A stretch of DNA of 32,213 nt from MFKM01 sp038065115 (GCA_038065115.1 JBBTRS010000002.1:1-32213), one strand, 5' to 3'; shown: positions 7,902-15,316, counted from the stretch's first letter. Numbers and translations are program-made. The notes: generated by a model from the sequence alone, not told the origin.

Positions 7902-8687
7902 CTAAAGATTTTTTATGTTGCGATATTTCAAATAATCTTTAAGGTTTGAATATGGCGGCCGTTTTAGTTTTGCGCTCCGTGCCATTTCCAGCGTCATATA
8001 ATTTATCCAGTAGTCATCAAACACCTTAACTCCCAGCGTAGAAAACGGCCCAGCCCCTTCCTTTAATTCGCTCATCTTTACGCAGGAACCGATATTTTTG
8101 GTGTTCCCACTTCCGGGGCGGTCTTTTGCAATTCTGTATTTTTCTTGAACGATGAAATCAAAATCCTTTACCACCGACAAAATATCTTCCAAATCATCAA
8201 TGGTATACACCTTATTCTCATCTATCAGTTCTTCTTGTTGAGTATAGATAATGCCGAGAATGTAATGTTTGTCATATTCTTTATATGGGAAAGTGATATT
8301 TTTCTTTGAGTCCCTGTAACGAAAATATCCGGTAAATGCACCGAGCGTAAAACCAGAAATTGCCTCGTGATTTTTTCGGTAGGTGCTTTTGAGATCAAGG
8401 GCGATTTTCTTTTTATCTTTTGCAATAAAAGTAACATCGGGGTAATGATTTTGTTCCGCAGAAAAAATCATCTCGTAGCCATTCTCTTTTGCAAATTTTT
8501 GAATTACTGGAAACATCATCAACTCTATGATTTTTGAAACAACCTTTGTATCAACGGAGATGGTGTAGATATTTTTCGCTATATCAATAAAACCCTTTAC
8601 TGACCAATCACCGGACGGGGTAGCGAGGACTTTTCTAAAGTCCTCTGTGTGTTTGAGTAAATTCTTTTGAAAATTGTCTTGTTCCAT
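7902..8687 (-). CDS. EcoRV-like type II restriction endonuclease
   Basis: 261 residues against 245 for EcoRV. The alignment from memory is good over the core: AEQNHYPDVTF ... KKIALDLKSTY carries the PD-(D/E)XK catalytic set (Asp84, Asp98, Lys100, equivalent to EcoRV D74, D90, K92), with Glu55 a candidate for E45. The recognition loop GSGNTKNIGS (residues 192-201) matches EcoRV GSGNTTNIGS, whose Gly-Gly-Asn-Thr residues read the outer bases, so cleavage at GATATC is predicted. ITFPYKEYDKHYILGIIYT and the late DDYWINY segment also fit EcoRV positions. Start codon: ATG at 8685-8687, preceded at 8692 by the end of a degraded regulator gene. The cognate methyltransferase follows 2 bp downstream. 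Codon use is visibly AT-rich compared with flanking genes, consistent with horizontal acquisition. Confidence 0.88.
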   Translation of the reverse strand: MEQDNFQKNLLKHTEDFRKVLATPSGDWSVKGFIDIAKNIYTISVDTKVVSKIIELMMFPVIQKFAKENGYEMIFSAEQNHYPDVTFIAKDKKKIALDLKSTYRKNHEAISGFTLGAFTGYFRYRDSKKNITFPYKEYDKHYILGIIYTQQEELIDENKVYTIDDLEDILSVVKDFDFIVQEKYRIAKDRPGSGNTKNIGSCVKMSELKEGAGPFSTLGVKVFDDYWINYMTLEMARSAKLKRPPYSNLKDYLKYRNIKNL

Positions 8688-8691
8688 AAGT

Positions 8692-8796
8692 TTATTTTAT
8701 TAAATCCTCAATTGGAACATTTAATACTTTTTAGATTTTCTTAATTGTATCAACGGTCGGATTTTGTTGTTTGCCAGCTTCAATATTGATTTGTGC
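8692..8796 (-). pseudogene. C-terminal remnant of an XRE/Cro-type regulator (probable controller gene)
   Basis: Read on the minus strand from 8796, the frame gives AQINIEAGKQQNPTVDTIKKI, a TAA at 8731-8733, then KVLNVPIEDLIK and a natural-looking TAA at 8692-8694. This is the familiar second half of an XRE helix-turn-helix protein (xxIExGKxxNPTxxTxKKIAKxLNVxxEDLIK). A further TAA lies immediately upstream at 8797-8799, and I find no helix-turn-helix N terminus in any frame upstream. It therefore looks truncated and carries a nonsense codon. Its position, 4 bp before the endonuclease start and in the same orientation, is that of a C (controller) gene in C-R-M restriction operons. If so, the operon has lost its timing regulator. 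Confidence 0.65.
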
Positions 8797-8875
8797 TTAA
8801 ACTTCCGAATAATAATATGATATTACCAAAATATTTGGAAATAATAAATAAAAAATAGAGTTCCCTAGTCTTTTC

Positions 8876-8895
8876 CCTGCCTGCCGGCAGGCAGG
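8876..8895. repeat. 20-bp perfect palindrome, GC-rich dispersed element
   Basis: CCTGCCTGCCGGCAGGCAGG is perfectly self-complementary and is followed by further GCAGG copies to about 8900. Outer flanks also pair imperfectly (CTTTTCC at about 8870-8876 with GGAAAAG at about 8918-8924), so a larger hairpin is possible. Related shorter copies occur at 21612, 22247 and 27080 in this window. The element separates the minus-strand restriction block from the divergent hicBA pair. Confidence 0.8.
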
Positions 8896-8984
8896 CAGGC
8901 TGGGAGGGTAGGGCGAGGAAAAGAAAAGAAATAGACGCCGCCGCCAATCACGAGGGCGTGGCGGGAGGTTGTTTTATTTCTTGC

Positions 8985-8992
8985 AAGGAGGT
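8985..8992 (+). promoter_or_regulatory. Shine-Dalgarno sequence of hicB
   Basis: AAGGAGGT is a full match to the anti-Shine-Dalgarno sequence, 11 nt before the ATG at 9004. Such a strong site is unusual in this window, where most genes have none; the only comparable one precedes the Cys-rich gene at 21843. Confidence 0.7.
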
Positions 8993-9003
8993 ATGCTACT
9001 TAC

Positions 9004-9342
9004 ATGAAAAAGTTCCAAAATACTCTCCAAAAAGGATCAGTGAGATATCTTATTTTTAAAGATAAGGATGTGTTTTTTGGCGTTGCGTTGGAGTTTAACG
9101 TCATTGTTGAAGCGGCTAGTCAAATTGAAGCGCTTGTGCTTTTAGACGAAGCGACGCAAGGGTTTCTTGAGTCCGCGCGAAAGATCAAATTACGCCCCAG
9201 TGTCTTGAATCAAAAACCTGATTCCGAATATGAAAAAATGTGGGAAGAATATCAAGACAGGAAATTAAAAGAGAAATCCGAACGAACGTTTAATTGTCTG
9301 CCTATTTTTAACGCGGGCTGGATGGAGCTTGCGAAGCGCTAA
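9004..9342 (+). CDS. hicB: HicB-like antitoxin
   Basis: 112 residues. The N-terminal half (YLIFKDKDVFFGVALEFNVIVEAASQIEALVLLDEATQGFLESARK) matches the partly degraded RNase H-like fold of HicB antitoxins, which fold over HicA and block its active site. The C-terminal half is charged and ends in a short hydrophobic segment; no ribbon-helix-helix or helix-turn-helix DNA-binding domain is evident, so autoregulation may use the complex in another way. The toxin gene begins 3 bp after its stop. The antitoxin-first order is the reverse of classical hicAB. A strong Shine-Dalgarno sequence upstream would favour ample antitoxin synthesis. Confidence 0.75.
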   Translation: MKKFQNTLQKGSVRYLIFKDKDVFFGVALEFNVIVEAASQIEALVLLDEATQGFLESARKIKLRPSVLNQKPDSEYEKMWEEYQDRKLKEKSERTFNCLPIFNAGWMELAKR

Positions 9343-9345
9343 TCT

Positions 9346-9576
9346 ATGCCGCGAGGTTTGAACAATTGGACATTTCATGACGTCGTTGGTTTCTTAAAAG
9401 AACACGGTTTCCATCTCACTCATTCGCGCGGAAGCCATTTTTATTATGTGGGGCATTATGGCGGAGAGCCGCGGCAAACACATATTCAATATCATGGAAG
9501 TAGGTCTATCCATCCTCGCACGCTTAAGTCTGTTATTCGGCAATCAGGAATCCCGCAGAATGCTTGGCTTAGATAG
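9346..9576 (+). CDS. hicA: HicA family mRNA interferase toxin
   Basis: 76 residues, the usual small size of HicA. The double-stranded-RNA-binding-like fold is recognisable: WTFHDVVGFLKEHGFHLTHSRGSHFYYV contains the catalytic histidine (His31, in the GSH motif), and the C terminus has SIHPRTLKSVIRQSGI, the final helix typical of the family. HicA cleaves mRNA independently of ribosomes and stops growth unless bound by HicB. The internal part is a little longer than usual (HYGGEPRQTHIQYHG). It is probably translated from the same message as hicB, 3 bp upstream. The gene lies next to the restriction block and forms part of the same accessory region. Confidence 0.85.
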   Translation: MPRGLNNWTFHDVVGFLKEHGFHLTHSRGSHFYYVGHYGGEPRQTHIQYHGSRSIHPRTLKSVIRQSGIPQNAWLR

Positions 9577-9623
9577 TAATTTTTTAAACTCGTAATAGCA
9601 GGTTCGCGCTTTTTCTAAAAATG

Positions 9624-9694
9624 TGGACCTGGGCAGAATCGAACTGCCGTCTCCTCGTTGCAAACGAGGCGTTCTGCCACTGAACTATAGGCCC
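9624..9694 (-). tRNA. tRNA-Ala (anticodon TGC)
   Basis: Read on the minus strand, GGGCCTA at 9694-9688 pairs with CAGGTCC at 9631-9625 (one A-C mismatch), giving an acceptor stem that contains the G3-U70 pair diagnostic for alanine identity. D arm GTTC/GAAC, anticodon arm CCTCG-TTTGCAA-CGAGG with anticodon TGC, T arm GGCAG-TTCGATT-CTGCC, discriminator A. The gene is 71 nt and lacks an encoded CCA (the next bases are CAT), so CCA must be added by the nucleotidyltransferase. Confidence 0.93.
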
Positions 9695-9805
9695 GTTAAG
9701 GTCGCCTGGATTATCCGCCGTGAGTCTTTTTAGATTCGTTGCCTTTACTAGACTTTATCAAAATTTTTTTAGGGTGTAAAATACATAAGAGAAATCGTTT
9801 ATTAT

Positions 9806-10384
9806 ATGAATTATCTATCTTCCATTATTTCTTTCGCGCCGAAAATTGTTTTAGGTTTTGTTTTTTCGCTCGGTTTTTTCCGGCACCTGTTTCGTCGCCA
9901 GTCTGGCTATAAATCACTGATCATCGTTTTAATAGCGTCTCGTATTTTTTACGCCATTTTTCTAACCGTCAATCAATATTATGCTTGGTTGCAAAACGAC
10001 GTGACCAAGCTGTTGCTTAATTCTCGGCGTTATTTTCTGTTTTACGCTTACGGCCGGTTTTGGCTGAATCTTTTTATTACCGTTGGCGTCGCCTTCGCTT
10101 TTTATTTATTTTTAAAATTTTTGAAAAAATACAAGGAACGGTTTTTTGAAGAAGGCGAAACTGAAATTGGCCTTTTAACCGCTTTGTTGGTCGGTTGGCC
10201 TAATTTTGTGATTTTTGTGCCGTTAGTTTTCGTTTCCGTCGTTTTATTTTCTATTTTTCGCGGGATTTTTTTTAAAAAAGCGTATACTACTCTCGGCTGG
10301 CCGTTTTTCCTGGCGGCGTTTTTGACTTTAATTTGGGGAAACTGGTTAATTCAGGTTTTACGCTTGGGGGTTTTGATTGTTTGA
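9806..10384 (+). CDS. Integral membrane protein of unknown function
   Basis: 192 residues, very hydrophobic, with about five membrane segments (roughly residues 8-25, 35-55, 88-108, 130-155 and 165-190). Basic loops (RHLFRRQSGYK, KFLKKYKERF) lie between them, consistent with positive-inside topology. No Cys or His clusters and no recognised motif are present. It stands alone: 110 bp separate it from the tRNA-Ala gene on the other strand and 65 bp from the Fic gene. The AT-rich upstream stretch contains TGTAAAAT near 9774, a possible -10 region, but I am not confident in it. Function unknown; it resembles small membrane proteins seen in other Parcubacteria, from memory only. Confidence 0.65.
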   Translation: MNYLSSIISFAPKIVLGFVFSLGFFRHLFRRQSGYKSLIIVLIASRIFYAIFLTVNQYYAWLQNDVTKLLLNSRRYFLFYAYGRFWLNLFITVGVAFAFYLFLKFLKKYKERFFEEGETEIGLLTALLVGWPNFVIFVPLVFVSVVLFSIFRGIFFKKAYTTLGWPFFLAAFLTLIWGNWLIQVLRLGVLIV

Positions 10385-10449
10385 TTAAAAGTCTAAAAAT
10401 CATTGACGCGACAGAATTGATTTTGTAAATAATTTTATATTTTAGCAAT

Positions 10450-11052
10450 ATGCCAAAAGAACAAGCAAAAAAAGAAAAAATTGGGGTTCAGGAAGCGTTA
10501 AAAGACGAGGCGCGCGTTAAGACGCGGTTGGAAAAAGAAATATCGGATCTTCTGGCTGATTATTCCAGGACGCTTTTTATTCTTGGGCAATATGACGCCG
10601 GAAAATTATCAAAACCGAAGGGGAGGGAAGCGCGGTTTATTTTGGAATACGGCGATTGCGTTAGAATCATTAACGAAATAAAAAAGAGATTGGTTGTTAA
10701 AAAAGTGTCAGGCGATCTCTTTGGCAATGACGCCGGCAGTAAGTTCAGAGGCATTATCGGCAATCTTTATCAAACATTTGACGGCCAAGAGCTGTATAAA
10801 ACCGGAGAAGAAAAAGCGGCGCATTTGATTTACCTGACCATCAAAGATCATCCGTTTTCCGACGGCAACAAAAGAATCGCTTCTTTCATTTTTGTGTATT
10901 TCTTGGATAAAAATAATTTTCTTTTCAAAAATAACGGGGAAAGAAAAATAAACGATAACGCCTTAGTCGCTTTGGCGCTTATGGTTGCCGAAAGCGATCC
11001 GCAAGAGAAAGAGGTTATGATAAAAATCATTTTGAATTTGCTCGCGGAATAG
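10450..11052 (+). CDS. Fic/Doc family protein
   Basis: 200 residues. The catalytic Fic motif HPFSDGNKR starts at about His134 and keeps the essential His, Asp/Gly and Asn-Lys-Arg positions of the HPFx(D/E)GN(G/K)R signature. Upstream helices (GNLYQTFDGQELYKTGEEKAAHLIYLTIKD) match Fic domains usually fused behind a RhuM-type N terminus; here that N-terminal domain is absent and replaced by about 60 charged, helix-rich residues. Fic enzymes transfer AMP (or a phosphate in Doc) to proteins, often translation factors or gyrase. No inhibitory (S/T)xxxE(G/N) motif is certain and no obvious antitoxin gene adjoins it, so toxin or housekeeping modifier cannot be decided. A candidate promoter upstream is TTGACG, 17 nt, TAAATA near 10402-10430. 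Confidence 0.85.
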   Translation: MPKEQAKKEKIGVQEALKDEARVKTRLEKEISDLLADYSRTLFILGQYDAGKLSKPKGREARFILEYGDCVRIINEIKKRLVVKKVSGDLFGNDAGSKFRGIIGNLYQTFDGQELYKTGEEKAAHLIYLTIKDHPFSDGNKRIASFIFVYFLDKNNFLFKNNGERKINDNALVALALMVAESDPQEKEVMIKIILNLLAE

Positions 11053-11087
11053 ATTATTAAAACCAGAGATATTTTTTGAATAAAAAA

Positions 11088-11924
11088 ATGGACGTTTTTC
11101 TTTATATTTTAATCAGCACATTCTTGATCAGTTTGATTGCTTTTATCGGAGCCGTGATTTTGTTTTTGAAAGAAGAATTTTTGGACAAGATTCTTTTAAT
11201 CCTGGTTTCTTTCTCGGCCGGCGCTTTAATCGGAAGCGCTTTTTTGCATTTGATACCGGAAGCAATTGAAAAAGCGGGCGCTGAAGACCCCGCCATCTTA
11301 AAAATATTTTTATTTTTGCTTTTCGGTTTTTGCGCTTTTTTTATCTTGGAGAATTCCATTAAATGGCACCATCATCACGCCAAAGAGCATCCCGAAATTT
11401 ATCCCGACCAAAGCGATTCCCCGCAAGTGGTTTCAGGCAAACAACTTGATAATCGCATTAACGGCAAGGCTTATAACGAAGCGGCCCATTTTTCTTATTT
11501 GATTTTAATTTCGGATTGCGTTCATAATTTTATTGACGGCTTGATTATCGCGGGCTCTTTTATTATTTCCATTCCTTTGGGTTTTGTTACGGTTTTGGCC
11601 GTGGCTCTCCACGAAATTCCGCAGGAAATTGGAGATTTCGGAATTTTAATTTATAGCGGATTTAAAAAAAGCAAAGCCCTGTTTTTAAATTTTTTATCGG
11701 CCGCGACTATCATTGTTGGCGGAATCTTCGGATTTTTCTTGTCGGGAATAATGGGCAATTCCATGATTTTTCTTTTGCCTTTCGCCGCCGGGTCTTTTAT
11801 TTACATAGCTTGTTCGGATTTGATTCCGGAAATAAAGCACAAAGTCAATCCGCGAAAATCGTTAATTCATTTTTTCGTTTTTTTACTGGGAATAACCGTG
11901 ATGTTTTTTCTGAAATTATTGTAA
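11088..11924 (+). CDS. ZIP family metal transporter
   Basis: 278 residues from the ATG at 11088 (a TTG at 11076 would add MNKK). About eight membrane helices. The ZIP hallmarks are present: DCVHNFIDGLIIAGSF in helix IV and ALHEIPQEIGDFGILI in helix V, whose His, Asp/Asn and Glu side chains form the binuclear metal site. The loop between helices III and IV is His-rich (KWHHHHAKEHPE), as usual for zinc or iron sensing. It would import Zn2+ or another divalent metal into the cytoplasm. A small YwbE gene follows after 16 bp. No ribosome binding site is evident at either possible start. Confidence 0.88.
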   Translation: MDVFLYILISTFLISLIAFIGAVILFLKEEFLDKILLILVSFSAGALIGSAFLHLIPEAIEKAGAEDPAILKIFLFLLFGFCAFFILENSIKWHHHHAKEHPEIYPDQSDSPQVVSGKQLDNRINGKAYNEAAHFSYLILISDCVHNFIDGLIIAGSFIISIPLGFVTVLAVALHEIPQEIGDFGILIYSGFKKSKALFLNFLSAATIIVGGIFGFFLSGIMGNSMIFLLPFAAGSFIYIACSDLIPEIKHKVNPRKSLIHFFVFLLGITVMFFLKLL

Positions 11925-11940
11925 TCAAATAAATAAATTT

Positions 11941-12138
11941 ATGAACGGACAAAACAGGGAGGATATTAAAATAGGCCAAGAAGTGGAGGTGGTTTTAAAA
12001 AGCGATCAAAGGACCGGCAGGTTGACTCGGGGCATCGTATCCGAAATTCTCACCAGTTCCGGTTTTCATCCGCATGGAATTAAAGTGCGTTTAAAAGACG
12101 GGCAAGTCGGCCGGGTGCAAAAACAAGGCAATATCTAA
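11941..12138 (+). CDS. ywbE: YwbE family protein (DUF2196)
   Basis: 65 residues. The whole sequence follows the YwbE pattern: MNGQNREDIKIGQEVEVVLKxDQRTGxLTRGIVxxILTSSxFHPHGIKVRLKDGQVGRVQ. It is probably a small beta-barrel or KOW-like fold. The family is widespread in Firmicutes and other bacteria without an established function; its basic, barrel-like character suggests nucleic-acid contact, which is inference. The stop codon is followed directly by the ATG of the PIF1-like helicase (zero spacing), so the two are likely translated together. Confidence 0.85.
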   Translation: MNGQNREDIKIGQEVEVVLKSDQRTGRLTRGIVSEILTSSGFHPHGIKVRLKDGQVGRVQKQGNI

Positions 12139-13506
12139 ATGATTCAATCCCAGGCGCTTGCTATTCTTAAAACCGGCGCGAACGTGTTTTTGACGGGCGA
12201 GCCCGGTTCGGGAAAAACATATCTGGTTAATCAATACGTGGCCTATTTGCGGTCAGCCGGCATTGAGCCGGCGATCACGGCTTCCACCGGCATCGCGGCA
12301 ACGCATATCGGCGGAATGACCATCCATTCTTGGAGCGGCATAGGGATTAAAACAAAACTGGACAAAAGCGATCTTAATAAAATTGTTTTAAATAAATACA
12401 TAGCGAAGCGCGTTCGCCGCGCCAAAGTTTTGATTATAGATGAGATATCAATGTTGCTTCCCGGAATGCTTTCTATGATTGACGCTGTTTGTCGCGCAGT
12501 CAAACAAAGACCGGAACCGTTCGGCGGAATGCAAATAATTCTGGTCGGCGATTTTTTCCAACTTCCGCCGATTGTCAGAAGAGCGGACGATAATAACGGC
12601 CAAGCTGAACTGATTGAAAAATTGCCGTCTCTTTTCGCTTATGACTCTTCGTCTTGGGCGAAGCTGAATCCGACCGTTTGTTATTTAACCGAGCAGTATC
12701 GGCAGGACGACAGCAATTTTCTGGAAATATTATCGTCAATCCGGCGCAATATTTTTGACGATAACCATTTGCGTCGCATTGAAACGCGAAAAATAGAATA
12801 TTTATCTGCGCCCGCCGGCGTGCCGAAATTTTTCTCCCACAATATTGACGTCAATCGCGTTAACGAAGAAATGCTCGCCCAACTTTCAGGCGCGCCGAAA
12901 ACGTTTTTTATGTTTTCACAAGGCCCCGACTCGCTCGCGGCCGCGCTCAAAAGAGGCTGTCTTTCGCCAGAAACGCTTTCTTTAAAAATCGGCGCGGCGG
13001 TGATGTTTACGAAAAATAATCCCAATAGCGGGTTTGCCAATGGCACGCTTGGCATGGTTACGGGGTTTGATAAAACCAGCGGTTATCCGATTGTCAGGAC
13101 GCGAAACGGCAGGCGGGTTTCGGTTAAGCCGATGGACTGGACAATAGAAGAAGACAACAAGGCGCGGGCGAAAATTACCCAATTGCCGCTTCGTTTGGCT
13201 TGGGCGATTACGGTTCACAAAAGCCAGGGAATGAGCTTGGAGGCGGCGGTGATGGACCTTTCGGCTGTTTTTGAATTCGGGCAGGGCTATGTCGCTCTTT
13301 CGCGGGTTAGTCGGCTGACCGGTCTTTATCTTCTTGGCTGGAATGAACGCGCGTTTCAAGTTCATCCGGAAGTTCTTGTCAAAGATAAATTTTTTCAGTT
13401 GGCTTCAAAAGAAACCGAAGAAAAATTTGCCAAAATTCCGCCGTTTAAACTCGAAAAAATGAGTGATGATTTCATTGCCGATTGCGAAGAGAAAGAAGAT
13501 TTTTAA
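12139..13506 (+). CDS. PIF1-like superfamily 1B DNA helicase
   Basis: 455 residues. Walker A is GEPGSGKT (residues 20-27), then TASTGIAATHIGGMTIHSW, a PIF1/RecD2 signature; Walker B is VLIIDEISML; then GGMQIILVGDFFQLPPI (motif III) and YLTEQYRQDD. The C-terminal motifs V/VI read AWAITVHKSQGMSLEAAVMDLS and GQGYVALSRVSRLTGLYL. It is an ATP-driven 5'-3' helicase probably acting on stalled forks, G-quadruplexes or recombination intermediates. No accessory C-terminal domain follows the helicase core, so this is a compact form. It starts immediately after ywbE and heads a DNA-metabolism run that continues with xseA, xseB and two nucleases. Confidence 0.92.
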   Translation: MIQSQALAILKTGANVFLTGEPGSGKTYLVNQYVAYLRSAGIEPAITASTGIAATHIGGMTIHSWSGIGIKTKLDKSDLNKIVLNKYIAKRVRRAKVLIIDEISMLLPGMLSMIDAVCRAVKQRPEPFGGMQIILVGDFFQLPPIVRRADDNNGQAELIEKLPSLFAYDSSSWAKLNPTVCYLTEQYRQDDSNFLEILSSIRRNIFDDNHLRRIETRKIEYLSAPAGVPKFFSHNIDVNRVNEEMLAQLSGAPKTFFMFSQGPDSLAAALKRGCLSPETLSLKIGAAVMFTKNNPNSGFANGTLGMVTGFDKTSGYPIVRTRNGRRVSVKPMDWTIEEDNKARAKITQLPLRLAWAITVHKSQGMSLEAAVMDLSAVFEFGQGYVALSRVSRLTGLYLLGWNERAFQVHPEVLVKDKFFQLASKETEEKFAKIPPFKLEKMSDDFIADCEEKEDF

Positions 13507-13574
13507 TACACAACGGCGAAAAATGTAATTGTTAAAAAATAGAGCTATCAGGTAATTGATTTTATTTTGTCGTT

Positions 13575-15083
13575 ATGAACAATGATTTACTGCAAAAATT
13601 AAAAGACTGGAGAAAAGACGAAGCGCAGAGAGAAGGCGTTGATCTTTTTCGCGTGTTATCTAATGCCGCGCTTGAAGTTATCGCCTCGCTTGAGCCAAAA
13701 ACAAAAGAGGAGTTAATGTCTATCAAGGGAATCAAGGAAAAAAAATTTAATAATTACGGCCTAAGCATATTGGCGTTGGTTAACGGAAGTTCGGGAATTG
13801 ACAAAGAAAATGTCGTTGGGAAGGAAGAAGAAGACGGTCAAGATAAAAAACCGTACACGATAAGCGCTTATTTGAATTTTCTTAACGCGGAATTCAGGAG
13901 GTATGGAGCGCGCGTTCAGGGAGAAGTCAGCAGTTTGGATATCAGAGACAGTTATTTATTTTTTTCCATAAAAGACAAAGACAACGAAGGCGTTCTTTCC
14001 TGTTTTATGTGGAAAAATAATTACGAATTAAGCGGTGTTGCTTTAGAAATTGGCATGGAGATTATTGTTGACGGTCTTCCGGAAGTTTACGCGCCGTCCG
14101 GACGGTTTAATCTGAGAGTTTCGGCGGTGGAACTTGTCGGAGAAGGCGCGCTTAAAAAAGCGTATGATAAATTAAAGCGGGAATTAGAAAAAGAAGGGCT
14201 GTTTGCCGTTGAAAGAAAAAAACCGATTCCGGAATTTCCGCGGAAAATCGGTTTGATTACTTCCGAAACCGGCGCGGTCATCCACGATTTTCTTAATAAT
14301 CTTGGTAAATACGGATACCATATTAGTTTCGTCAATTCACGGGTTGAAGGCCAGATTGCCGCGCGGAATTTGCTTTCGGCAATTAAATATTTTGACGGCA
14401 AGGATATTGACGTCTTGGTTATTATCAGAGGCGGGGGAAGTTTGGAAAGCTTGCAGGCGTTTAATAACGAAACCCTGGTTCGGAGAATGGCGGATTTTAA
14501 AATTCCGGTAATTTGCGGAATCGGCCACGACAAAGATATTCCGCTCGCGTCTTTGGTTGCCGATAAGGCAGTTTCAACCCCTACCGCGGTTGCCGTTGCT
14601 CTGAATAAGTCGTGGGAAAAAATCGCGAATGACATCGTGGTTGTTGAAAAAGATCTAATGTATCAATACAAGGAAGCGCTTGTTATGGCGATGCGCCGCC
14701 TTGAATCGTTTTCCGTGGACATAGCGGGATTTTTTAATAATATTTTTCAGATTTTTGAAGAATTGCGGCACGCTGTCGGCAATAACCTGTCCAAAATCGC
14801 TTACGAGATAAAAGATAAAAGAAAAACATTATTTTTATTTTCCCAGTCTCTTTTAAGCGGTCTTAAAAAAGAATTTGAAAATAATGGCGAAATATTAGAT
14901 GATATAGAAAAGCGGTTGCGGGTTTTTGACCCGGCTCGCCAGCTTAAACTGGGCTACAGCATTGTTTCGGTTTCCGGAAAGGTGGTGAAAACCGTCAAGC
15001 AAGTTAAAGCGGGAGAAAAGCTTGATATCAGGATTTCCGACGGCAACATAACTTCCGTGGTTAAGGAAATTAATCAACAGTAA
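13575..15083 (+). CDS. xseA: Exodeoxyribonuclease VII large subunit with N-terminal HRDC domain
   Basis: 502 residues. Residues 1-75 form an HRDC domain (LLQKLKDWRKDEAQREGV, then LEVIASLEPKTKEELMSIKGIK), normally found at the C terminus of RecQ or RNase D and used for DNA binding. After a charged linker (about 76-92) the XseA part begins at KPYTISAYLNFLNAEF with an OB-fold, followed by the catalytic core: PRKIGLITSETGAVIHDFLNN, IIRGGGSLESLQAFNNE, GIGHDKD, and VSTPTAVAVAL. A coiled-coil segment (about 360-440) would bind XseB, and the C terminus carries LKLGYSIVS. ExoVII degrades single-stranded DNA in both directions into short oligonucleotides. The partner xseB follows 20 bp downstream. The HRDC fusion is not the usual architecture. 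Confidence 0.92.
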   Translation: MNNDLLQKLKDWRKDEAQREGVDLFRVLSNAALEVIASLEPKTKEELMSIKGIKEKKFNNYGLSILALVNGSSGIDKENVVGKEEEDGQDKKPYTISAYLNFLNAEFRRYGARVQGEVSSLDIRDSYLFFSIKDKDNEGVLSCFMWKNNYELSGVALEIGMEIIVDGLPEVYAPSGRFNLRVSAVELVGEGALKKAYDKLKRELEKEGLFAVERKKPIPEFPRKIGLITSETGAVIHDFLNNLGKYGYHISFVNSRVEGQIAARNLLSAIKYFDGKDIDVLVIIRGGGSLESLQAFNNETLVRRMADFKIPVICGIGHDKDIPLASLVADKAVSTPTAVAVALNKSWEKIANDIVVVEKDLMYQYKEALVMAMRRLESFSVDIAGFFNNIFQIFEELRHAVGNNLSKIAYEIKDKRKTLFLFSQSLLSGLKKEFENNGEILDDIEKRLRVFDPARQLKLGYSIVSVSGKVVKTVKQVKAGEKLDIRISDGNITSVVKEINQQ

Positions 15084-15103
15084 ATAAAATATTAAAAAAT
15101 ACT

Positions 15104-15316
15104 ATGACCAAAAATACTTTAAGAGATTCATTAAAAAAATTAAAAGATATTGTGAGTTGGTTTGACGAGCAAGAAGAAGTTGACGTGGAAACGGGATTGG
15201 AAAAAGTGAAAGAAGGGGCGGATCTTATCAAGGAAAGCAAAAAACAGCTCAAGGAACTGGAAAATGAATTTGAAAAAGTAAAAACCGATTTAGAAGAAGA
15301 GTCAGACGGCGAATAA
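15104..15316 (+). CDS. xseB: Exodeoxyribonuclease VII small subunit
   Basis: 70 residues, a typical XseB length. The sequence is a charged helical hairpin: SLKKLKDIVSWFDEQEEVDVETGLEKVKEGADLIKESKKQLKELENEFEKV. It corresponds to the XseB pattern (xLExIVxxLExxxxxLexAlxxfexGxxLxxxcxxxLxxaExxV). Several XseB chains wrap along the coiled coil of XseA. The start ATG lies 20 bp after the xseA stop, and an AT-rich stretch without a Shine-Dalgarno precedes it. The tail is acidic (EEESDGE). Confidence 0.85.
   Translation: MTKNTLRDSLKKLKDIVSWFDEQEEVDVETGLEKVKEGADLIKESKKQLKELENEFEKVKTDLEEESDGE

Noticed and set aside
11076..11087. TTG start for the ZIP transporter (also TTG starts for copA at 22355 and gyrB at 29711).
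   Set aside because: In each case an ATG lies a few codons downstream and fits the protein family start; for gyrB the TTG lies inside the terminator hairpin.
14087..14635. 182-codon frame on the minus strand inside xseA.
   Set aside because: It overlaps conserved ExoVII motifs on the plus strand; it is a shadow of that gene.
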